From NCBI GenBank assembly GCA_035048495.1, contig CM068553.1:18663190-18727189 (forward strand): 64,000 nt of DNA. The letters run 5' to 3'. Shown here piece after piece: positions 25,001-37,000 of this stretch. This stretch comes from Euptelea pleiosperma (Eukaryota > Streptophyta > Magnoliopsida > Ranunculales > Eupteleaceae). The notes beneath the pieces were generated by a model. The model had not been told where the DNA came from, ran no database searches, and worked only from the letters and a program-made list of their open reading frames with translations. The position numbers and the translations under genes are program-made. The stretch's first letter is position 1. Every line of letters begins with the position of its first letter.

Positions 25001-28000
25001 AGAGAGCAAACTGAAATATAAGTAAATAGAGTATATACAAAATACAAATAAAAATGGTCTACATCCAAATGATTATATAATCCAAAATATTCAAACGACC
25101 AAGAACTCAAATATAAAATCTAAATGGTCCAGATCCATCTACGAAATGTAAATGTTAAATCCAAACAAAAAAACAATCCACATTCATCCTAGAAAGTCCT
25201 ACTAAGTATTTTATGACTTCTAATGAACTACTTGAGAAGAAGACCCATATAGTGTTATCATATACGTATTTTTGACGTATTTTCTCGTAAAGGGTAGTTC
25301 TGTTAATACCCCTTGGGCGTGAGGGGTATACTTGTCTTTGTAATGCTCTCTCCTTGTCTTCTTCTCCATCCTTGGAACACTGATTTTGGTACCCTAGATC
25401 AAACCCGAATCCATTTCAACTTGGTATCATAGCCTAATTAGTGTCGGAGAACAATCAGGTCACCGGATTAGTGCTGATGTCCGTCGACATCATCGTGCCG
25501 TACGGCTGACATCATCAACCGTACGTACACATCTCGAGGTATTGACACGCATTTCGAGGTCTGTCGAAGAAAGGAGTCCCAAATGGATATATTGACATCA
25601 TTACGGACATGTACAAGGGAGCATAGACTAGTGTGAGGACAACTGGTGGCAAGACAATGAGTTTTCAATCACAATGGGTTCACAGCAATGATCAGCCCTA
25701 CGGTCGTATCTTTTTTATCTTGTTTCATATACCAATTATGTACAAAATAAAATTTTATAAGACGGTAATAAGACTTCTTAGGCTAATGGAGCAGAATGTT
25801 GAGAAATCAAAAAATAACATGTTCATAGAATGAGCATAGCTAAGATGATGATATTGAGATGTATGAGTGAAAAGACTAGGAAGGACAAAACAAAATGAAC
25901 GCCTTCATTAAAGTATAGGAGTAACTCCATTAGATGAAAACCTAAGGAAGAGTTGCTTATGATGGTCTAGTAATGTACAACGAAGACCGACGTCAGCACC
26001 GGTAGAAGGAGCATGCTATTGTAGGTTCTAAAAGAACAAAGGGAAGGCCAAAGGGACATAGATTAAGGTATTGAGAGCAGATAAGTGCCTATAACGAAAG
26101 ATATGAGTTTAGAAAATTGAATGGAGGAACAAGATTTGCACGGCCGACCCCGTATACTCTTGTGATGAATAATGTTTCTAATAAAATTACATACATGTAT
26201 ACGAACTGGTGTAATTCTTTACTATTATTAAGGCAGCTCTCAAGGGAAAAAGTGATCCACTTTTTCCCAATTTTTTTCCATAAGATGCTCTAAACTCTCT
26301 TTAACTCAATAATAACAAAGAAGTGTAAAAAATATCAATAGGCATCTTTTCTTTATAAAAGCTAGAAAAATATTGCAAGCTTTTTTCCAAAGATGCCCTC
26401 AACTCTCCCAAAACAGTTCCCAACCTTGCACCTTCTCACACGTGCCTTCCGCTAGTAGTATTAATAAGGGGAAAACCCCAGTAAAGTGTACAACAATTGC
26501 TAAAGCAAATTGCCTGACTAGCAAGAAAGAAACTCTACAGAAAGATAGACCAATTTTAAATAGCTCATTTTAATGTTTTAGGCTAATCTCCTGCTTCAAC
26601 CGGTGTAACCTTCAGTATTAGGTTTTTTTTTTTATCAAATAACTTCTCTAGGATCTCAATGACAGTCCGAATTCCTACTCCCTCATAAATCAATAGGTGG
26701 TTACCTATCAGTTTGCAACATCCATAATAACTCTTTTCTTCGGTAATCAAGAAATTCCTTTGCCTTTTGTTCAGCAGTAGGTCCTCCTAGGGGTGTAAAC
26801 TTGCCGACCTTTGGGCCTGAATTTGAATTGCATGGGACTGGCGCTTAGGCTTAGAGAATATTCAATATTTAACAAATGCCAGGCCCAATTTACGCCCATA
26901 CTCTTGCCCTTAGACACCTCAATAAAATAGGATAGAATGATAGAGATGAGAATACTAGCTCGATGTAGAAAGTACATATTTTACTCTCAAGTATGCCAGT
27001 TCTAGCGACTTTTGATCTAAGTCTAAGCTCACCAAGAATTAACAGCTTGGTTGGTATTCCCAATTAGCTCCACAGAAGATTAATATAACTTGCAGTGTAT
27101 GGTATGACGGGGGAATTGTAAGAATTTTTTTTCCTGTTTAAGAAAAAGACAAAAATTGGAAACTTGAAATAGAAACACAGAACTTTTTGAACAGGGAAAT
27201 CTTCTGTCTTGAGGAAGGACAACTATTGTAACCTGTCCATCACCTACTGTACACATAATAAACTGACTCAAGCATTCAGACTATTAAACATATGTTGCTT
27301 CTTCGATGGACAATGGCCATAAAGTTGTTCTGCACAATTCTCACTGTCCAATGTATTGACCATAACCCGACTGTTAACCATATTACTTTTAGCAGTCCAT
27401 GTCTTAGCTCTTGATCAGATGGTTAAAACATCTGATTATGGAGTATGGACTATGGACCACAATTAAATGGTTAAATGATATAAATAGGTACGCTATATAC
27501 TGTTTGCATACATATAGTTTGTCTTCAAGGTTAAGTTCAACATATACTCATGTAGTAGGAATCTTCTAATCTTTAACTGCTGCAAACGTTTTTGAATCAC
27601 TATGTTATCTAGATTACTTAACAGCAGATACCTTAGCAGCCGAACACCAGAGAATAACTGTCAAAGCTTTATGGTGCTCTAGAAGTCGCAAAATAGTCCA
27701 GGGTGCATTTTATAATCTCCAAATAGACAAAGGTCAGAAGTTAGTTATTCTTGATACCTGGGCTAGACATTTATCGCCAAATGTCCTACTGGAGATCCAC
27801 TCCTCTAGTAATGCCTACATTCATGAAAAAAAGCAGGTAAAAAAGAGAGAAAAGTATTTAAAAAATATGAAGTCACATAAACTTGGACCAAATTCAGATC
27901 ACACTTGATAGCAAGATTGAAAATAATGTACGGCGGAAAGCATATGATGATCAGAATAGAAATCAAGCAACTAAATGCAGTTGCATCTAGAGCATCATTT

Positions 28001-31000
28001 AATTATAAGAAAATTCTCAAGACTACAGAATAAAGACCATAAATAAGTACAAAGACAAATTCAGATCACACTTGATAGCAAGGTTGAAAATAATATACCG
28101 ACGAAAGCATATGATGATCACAATAGAAATCAAGCAACTAAATGCAGTAGCATGTAGAACATCATGAAATCATAAGAAAATTCTCAAGACTACAGAATAA
28201 AGAACATAAAGAAGTACAAAGACATTCTAGATTACAATTGTTTTTCAACATAAAGCACATCTCAAGAAGTGGTATCACTCGGATATAAGTTATTCAGAAC
28301 CTTAACTAATTCATCTAAATTTATTCCAAAGCGTTTTCACCATGAGTTGGAAGAAAAAAAAAATCGAAGATCGCTGATGCAATTTTCAAAGTATGCATTT
28401 CTGCATACGTGCCAATGTTGATGCTGACATGTTATCCAAAGAAGATGCACATAGGCAACTTATATAGTGTCAACGGCTATCGCTAGTTTCCTCTTTGTTC
28501 CTACCATTTTAATACAAAATCCGTTTTCACTTGTCAAAACTCAAAAGAATTTGAAAATGTGAGAAGGTTAATATAATAATATTCCTATTAAACAGTATAT
28601 TCTGGGTTTCCAGATGATGATGACAAATAACAAAGTAAAACTACCATGACAAAGAAGAAATGAGAAAAGAGTATAATCCACACCTTGTGATCAAACTCGG
28701 CCATCTTCAAAACTATAGGCACAATTATTGGTTCAGCAGAAGACTTTTCTTTCTTCTTAGGAGGGCTTGTATTCTTTTCTGGATCCTTAAGAGCTTCACC
28801 TAGAGGACCAGAGCAAACATTAAGAAAAAAACATCATTCCAAGTTCTGGACTCCTCACTCATTTGTTACATCTAAAAACGCCTCACTCATTTTTTACATC
28901 TAAAAACGGTAAGAATTGACAAGAAACAAATAAACAAAGCTGGGGAGAACAAGACAAACATTCTGGATATCTAAAAGGGAGATAACCTTGATCCTCAGAA
29001 ACACTTCCTGATAGGTCAATAGATTCCAGACAATCTGAAACTTCAGTCACCTGCTCAGCAGATATCCCCACTTCTGGGATCGCGGTCCCAGGACAGCAAT
29101 CGTTACTCCCAGTGTCATTTCCGCAAGTACTTTTTGAACTACATTCCTGTTGTATTGCAATATTATCCTCTGAGGTCACAGAAACAGGTTTTGGCTCTTC
29201 AGTTTTTGTAGCCATGATGGTCAGTTCTCTATTCTCATCATCCATTAAATAAATACTTGGATCCAAATGTATTCCCTGCCATAATTGTAAGAGAATGAAT
29301 GGATCGGTCAACCATAAGGAGAAACTCTTCATGCACATTGTATGCTAGAAACATATAAATGGTCAATTAAGGATACACGTTTTCATTACAAATGAAAAAT
29401 GACCAAGAGACCTGGTTAACACATAGCAAAGTCAAAAAAGAATCAAATTCGGGTCTTGTGCTCCAATAATATACCACGCACTTAGCGGTAAGGGAACATT
29501 TTGTAGCATCAGCTTAATTATTGTGTATTACAATCTTGGTCATGTCTTATAATTCGTCTGCATCAAAAGATTGAATTAATGGGAAAACAAACTTCACTTC
29601 TTACTCATTTGCTTAATCTTTTACAGGAAAATTATCTAGCGCTCATAATCCTTGAACCTTTATTGTTCATTTTATAAAGTGGAGTCAAACTCTTAGATCT
29701 TTCGGATTTCATTTACACCCAATGCTGAGAAAAAAATCCAGAGGATCTACCCTTTCGATAAGAATATACCTAATTTTCATAATTGACGATACCAGTACAC
29801 TAGATTTCTTTCTGTAAAATCTTTAGTGAAAATAACAAGACTTGAGGAAACATTGAGATTAAAAAAATAGAGTGCCGCTAAAAAATATAGATTAATTAGG
29901 CTAGCATAAAATGTAATACCAAAAACTAAGTTGACTAACCACACCTCAATTATAATAGGTTTCCCATCTTTCATTGCCTTCTTCAAATCCCCAGCCAAAC
30001 CTAGCATGAATGCAACCATGTCATGCCACAAATCAAGTTACAACATACAATACAAATGGTGAGCAGAAACTAGAACTAAAAACATAGAAAGGATGTCGAA
30101 ATGTTTAGTGATAGAGTTCCTCAAAAAGTTCAAATAGAGCATCCTGTGTAATTATCTGCCCATAACTACCAAAAAAAATGTTAACAATCAAGTAAAAATG
30201 AGAGACTACCTTTACGAACAATTCTACATTCTCTACAGAATTCAGTAACAAGTTCCTCAGAGGAGCTGAAGTCTCGTGCCCACACTGGAGTAGATGCCAA
30301 TGGTGCTCTGCATATAATAATATAATAAAGCTTAAGGAATCAATGCGGTCCAGCAAAATAAAAGGATTGAGATGTTTACAATAGTTACCACGAGAAGATG
30401 TACAAACTGGGGATCAGAAGAATATTAATCAAACCTAGTCGTTTTTATGAAATGATGCGAACAAAGAGAGAAAAGCAAAAGGAGATAAAAACACCTTTCC
30501 CCAATTATAACCAAGAATGCAGAAGACAAATCTACCCACATATCTCAATGAAAAAATGGTACTAACAGAAACATGATAGTGGCAGTCGAAGTTGTCAAGG
30601 TGCCTAAGTGGCAATACTCTCCTCAGTGCCTAGGCAGGTGGCCTAGAGTACTCCGATTAAATACAAGCATAAACACAATACAAATACTTATATCTATCTT
30701 TTGATCTCTCTCTCTAAGGTGGCGTTTGGTAAATTAAGTTATCAGATCTAAAAGCTTAAAGTGCTTAAGATCTGGTAGCTTAATGACTTATGTCTGAATT
30801 AGGTTGTTTGGTGAAGGTCTTAAGTCTTAAAATTAAGTCAAGGGCATTGTGGGTATTTTGAAATGTTTATTAGGATACTTTCGTAAGTTTTTAAAAGAGA
30901 AAGCTTTGAAAAAATGGCATTGTTGGTATTAAAAAAGAATCTAGGAATCTTTCTTAAAGATTCAATCACTTACCGCAATAAGTGAAGGCTGGGTCACTTT

Positions 31001-34000
31001 TTACTTTTCACTTTTTTCCCTTGAGTTTGGTGATAAGTGCTGAAATTAAGTTGTTTACCAAACGCCACTTAATCACCAAAATCACTTGAGTCTGCTTACT
31101 TTCTGTACTTCATTAGCAATACCTTATCCTAACCGTTTGAGATTGTAAAAATAAATCCTATTTCGCCATCCAATTCTATTAGAAACAGATTCCATAACTA
31201 GTAGTTTAGTACATATATATCTGAACTTTTAGGCAGTGTTTGGTAACAGCTACAAGTATATTCTAAATAGACGTCCACTTCACCACCTATACTCACTTTA
31301 AAGTTATTCTGCGAATAATTTTGTTGCCCCTTTTCTCCAAAAAGAGACAAAATTCTTGTTAATCCCACAACTTGAAATCAACTTGTGGGCTTGTGGAACT
31401 TCATTCCCTCAAGGTGACTCTTTATAGTGACTAGTGAGATTTTATTTCAATGTAGAATAGTCTTGCATCCATTACCAAACAAACCCTTAGTATAAGGGTG
31501 CTTGCGTACATATCATCGCTTTAGTAGGGGCCATTATAACACCAATATATCTGCATTATAATGGTTTTCAGTCACCTCCGTTCCATTATAAATGTAAATA
31601 ACATCGTAAAATATAATAGCCAATATACCATTATATTAAACCCTTATAACATTTGAATATTTGTAAATAATATTTTATGTATAAAAGTATAAAATACACG
31701 ATGCTTAATTATAAAAATTAAAAATTGGCAAAAGGACTTATCGTTATAATGGCTGTAAGGAGACCGCATCCCTTTAGATTCGAGAGTATGTGGTTTCAGG
31801 AGCCGTCTTTTCCCGATAGGGTGGCAGATTGGTGGCAGTCTTTTGAGTTCGTTGGCAAGGCTGGGTGGTCTTTACCACGAAGTTGAAGGTGCTAAAGCTC
31901 AAGTTGATAGATTGGAATACATGTGTTTGGTAGGGTGGACAAGAAGATTATGGAGCTTTAGAATGTTATAGCATCCCTCGACTCTTTGGAGGAAGGGAGA
32001 CAGTTATTTGAGGAAGAGTGGCAAAAGAGAGTAGGGGCCAAGAGGGACCTCAATAAGTGGGTTAGGACGGAGGAGATCAGTTGGCGTCAGAAATCCAAGA
32101 TCAAATGGTTGAGAGAAGGAGACAATAACACTAAATACTTTCATCAGATGGCTAATGCCAAAAGGAGAAGTAACAGTATTGTCAGACTTCAACTAAACGG
32201 AAAGACCGTGGAAGGGGAAGAGGAGGTCAGAAAGTCTATTGTCGAGCTTTATGTCAATCTTTACTCTGAGACTTGCCCCTTAAGACCTACTGTGGAAGGT
32301 TTGGAGTTAGTAAGATAGACATGGAAAAAGCATACAGCTATGTCAATTGGGCTTTTTTGGATCATATGCAGGAGAGGATGGGGTTTAGGCTCAGATAGAG
32401 AGTTTGGATTAGAACCTGTATATCTTCAGCCACCTTCTCTATTCTTGTCAATGGATCCTCGGCCGGATTTTTTCAAAGCTCGAGGGATTTAAGACAAGGA
32501 GATCCGTGTTCTCTGTAGCTTTTCTTGGTGATTGTTGAGGCCTTTGGGAGGATGATGTCTAGAGCGGCCGAAGGAGGTTTTGTAGAGGGGTTTCGGGTTA
32601 CCACAGGAGGTCTGATGATCACACATCTACACTGATGATACGGTTATCTTCATTGTCGCCTCTCACGGACAGCTTAGATACCTCAGATGTGTCCTACGGT
32701 GTTTTGAGGCGGTCTTTGGGCTTCGGGTGAGCCTCACTAAAAGTAAGATATACAGGGTGGGTGAAATTCCTAATATGCCGAGGCTGGTTGACAATTTGGG
32801 GTGTGATACGGCGACTTTGCCTTCTACTTATCTTGGATCACCATTGGGAGTGAAGTACAAAGACAAACCAGTTTGGGACCCGGTGGTCGAGCGATTTGGG
32901 AGAAGGTTGGCAAGGTGGAAGAAAAGGTTCCTATCGAAAGGGGGAGGGTTACTCTTCTGAAGAGCACTCGCTCCAACTTACCTATCCATTTTATGTCTCT
33001 TTTCCCTATTCCAGTCTCAGTAGCCCATAAGTTAGAACGTATTATGAGAGACTTTATGTGGGCCAGGAAAGAAGATTCTCATAAATTCCATCTGGTGAAG
33101 TGGGATTTGATATGTAAATCGAAACAGAAGGGTGGGTTTGGTTTTACACATTTTAGAGACATGAACGTGGCTCTTCTATGCAAATGATTATGGAGGTTCG
33201 GCGAAGAGGAAGATAGCGAGTGGAGGAAGGTGGTAGGAAGCAAATATGGTGTCCTGGAGTATGGTTGGGATAGCCGGCCGGTTCAATCTTCGTATGGTGT
33301 TAGTTTGTGGAAAGGGATCACGAAGAATCGTGAGTTATTCGATCCAGGCATCCGATTCAAAGTTGGGAAGGGCGACATGATCCGTTTCTGGGAAGACAAG
33401 TGGTGTGGGGAAGTTCCTTTGAAAGAAAATTTTCCAATGTTGTACTCATTAACAGATCTCCAAGGGGCTTTCAATGAAGACTATATTGTTAGAAGTGAAG
33501 GCAAATTTTCTTGGAATCTCGGTTTAGAAGAAACATTAACGATTGGGAAGTGGATAGTCTCATTGCTCTTCTTGCCCGAATAGGAGCCAACCCGTGTCTT
33601 CCGGAGGAATCAGATAAAAGAATATGGAAGTGGGATCCTAAGGGGTCATTTTCTGTTGGATCTATGTACAAGAATAGTTTTGGGGCTCTTCAACAAGACT
33701 TCCCTGCCAACATAGTTTGGAAACCCCCCATACCATCTAGAGTGAAGTTCTTTGTGTGGACGACCATCTTTAACAGGATCCTGACTCTAGATCATTTGAT
33801 TGGTAGGGATATGCAGATGTCGAACAGATGTGTAATGTGCAAATGACATTTGGCAGATTTTCACTAGTTTATTCGGCATTCCGTTTGTTAGCCCTCATGA
33901 TGTGAGTGGATTGTTCCAAGGGGTGGCATTGGATTCTTTTTCCGGGAAGAGTCGTCTCCTGTGGCAACTTCTCTCATTCGCAGTTTTATGGGAGATTTGG

Positions 34001-37000
34001 AAGGAAAGGAACCGAAGTATTTTTGAAGGCATCGAGGAAGGGATTCTGAAGATGATCTTGTACATCAAAGCTCCTCTTTTTGTTTGGGTCCTCCATTTCC
34101 CCTCTCTTTAGAGGATGGTTTTTTGAATCCTTTGTATATAGATGGGACGAAGTAATTGGGAAACTTTCTCCTCCTTCCTAAGGAGATAGTTCGGCCTTTT
34201 TTTTGTTCTCTTTGGGATTTTTCCCTTTTAATACTAATATACACACTTATCAAAAAAAAAAAAAAAAGGGTAAAACAGTAGGTCTGTTACCCCATTGTTT
34301 TCATTATCTAAAACTTGAATTATATTTAGAAGTTAAAAACCACAAACGTTACTAATTTTTCTGAATGACAAATCTGACATCTACAAGTGATGCTTTTGAC
34401 CCTAGGAAGCTCAAGTTACATCAGTTTAGCCTCCAGTAAAGTTGAAGGGTATTCAGTTCCTCAAACTTGGAATATGACATTTGCGAGTGTTCTTACATCA
34501 CAAGAGCTCAATTCACATCATTTCCTGCCTTGTGCAAGGTGTTTGTGCCTTACTTTCAAATCTGACTAGCTATACTACTGTACAATCCACCTAGGCAATC
34601 TCACTAACCTTTTGCCTCCAAGCCTTAAAATGGGGGCCTCAAACTGAGGGTCAACAGTAGTTAAGGTTAGGGAAATTTCATCCTCTGAACAACACAATCC
34701 TAGCAATAGATTTTATATTCTAAGTACACAACAAGCAATGTTCCAAAATCAATAATAAAAATATATTAAAACATCTAGCATGTCTGGACGTTCAACCAAA
34801 AAATCCAACCTTACTGCTAGCATGCATATTCCACGAAATATTTTCTTTAGATTAGTATGTCCATGAATATGCCGAATAACCCAATACAGTTATGGATACA
34901 ACTGTTACTTTACACTTAATTGTATGGCTACAACCAATGACATCTTTAGCATAGTTTTTTGATACAGCTATCAGTCTTGAGGTATGTCTTGGTCAATTGG
35001 AAAAAACAAGCATCACGACCAAGATAGTGCAACACAAATCAAGACAATGGAGAGATAAACCCTCAGTGCATTGCTCCAGTCACCTTGAGATCGAGACATC
35101 TTGGTCAAGACATTCCAGGACGGAACAATACTTTGAACCATGGATATAGCTGCACTGAATAAATATATGTGCCCAATCTTTCAACTTCTCGTATAAAGCA
35201 AGGAAGCATCCATTTTCACATCTTCTTATATCAACATCTAGGCATACCACATTTTGTGTGCAATTATTTTCTTGTAATTACAAATTAAATACCTAAAAAA
35301 TGGATAATGGGGGCAAAGAAAGATCATTTCACATACTCTGTTGATGTGCGTAGCAATTCATAGACCATATCTGTCTGTAACATTTAGAAACACATAAGAT
35401 ATGTCAAAAGCATCATTATAACTCAAACAAGTTAACTGATCTCAAAAGAAAGTGATTCAGGACACTTGTATGAAAAGATATAAAACAGATTCACCTGTAA
35501 AACATTCGGCAAGTTGAGCCGTTGTGCAAGTTGGGTGGCAATGGTGGACTTGCCAGCACAGGCAGTTCCACATACAAGAATTACCAGTGGTACTCTTTGG
35601 TGGTGAAATCTAAAAGAAAAGTGACAAGATAAGCAGCATTAGCATATAGAGAAGTAATTCAGATCTCTTTCCCAAAATGCAACTATCACATCTACTAGAA
35701 GTGCATGCCTCAAAAGAATACATCTTACTGGACAACGAATAAAATAAATAAGACATCAAGAACACTGTTATGTGTTAACCCAAATAAGGGCAGCATGACC
35801 CAGAATAAAACATTCTAAACCAGTAGATAGGGAATTCAAATGCATGATATCTGTACGTCCTCGTATGCATCTTAAATAGTGAATACTGAAGAAAAATATC
35901 ATGACTATTAAGTACTATATACGATTCTGTACCGGCAGGAAACAGTTGAAGGTATTATACAGTATATGCAAGGAAATAAATTTCCCGAAATTAACGAAAT
36001 ATTTCGCGAAATATTTCCATTTTCTAGGTTACCGACAGGAAAGAATACATCCACGAAATGTTTCCATACATGTCGAAATATTTTGTGTTAACAGTAAATT
36101 TCGGTCAATTGACGGTGTAAATATGTATTATTTTGGTCGAAATGTTTCGACATCAATAGAAACATTTTGATCGAAGGTAGGAAATGTCCCATTTGAGCAC
36201 CACAAATCTCACATTTGATCATTTAACCCATTTCAATATATATATATATATATATAGAAGACCAATCCATTATAGACCGTTATGGTTATTCATTTCCACA
36301 CTACATATGATTGCATATTATGGTTTGATAGTTTATGAGTGTTTTTAGACTTGTTTTTATCATTTCCCATACTTTCCACAAACATTTCTATAATATTTCC
36401 ATCATTTCCGCATTATTTCCATCATTTCCACGAAAATGTATTATTTCCACACTGGTCGAAATATTTCCACGAAATATTTCCATTTCCGGGTTGGGCGAAA
36501 TAAACCTCGAAACCGAAATTTATTTCCTTGAATATATGTATAATGTAGACAAGCAATTCTAGAATCATTTACAATGGTGTCCACATGTGGCAGTAAACCT
36601 TTTTGTTTTTTTAAGATTCATGTTAGCTTGGCTCAGTTAAGGTTTTTGATTGGGTGGCATTATAAGCTTGATTCATTTGGCCATAGGATAACACTGCCAG
36701 AAAAATTAACTCATAAATAATAGAAAGAAAGTTTTCTAATCATTACCATGAATGTAGAAAAGAAATAAGTTTCCCACGGAAGCATGATGAAAAAGAAGAA
36801 AACGCTTTAACTGTTAGGGATGGAAGTCCAATGCCACTCATGTTCACCAAGAGTAGAGAAGCTACATTGCAAAACTAAACAAATGAAATGTAGCTTACGA
36901 AACTTCATTTCAATAGCCATAAGAAATATTATTACTGATTTAAGCAAGCAAAGAGTATAAAAGAGCATATGTACCCGTAACTGTTGTGAAATTTATAACA

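Noticed and set aside
32727..33846. Several separate genes suggested by open frames in intron 7 of the LPA1-like gene
   Set aside because: All are pieces of one frame-broken L1 LINE in the same orientation, ending in a poly(A) tail at 34267.
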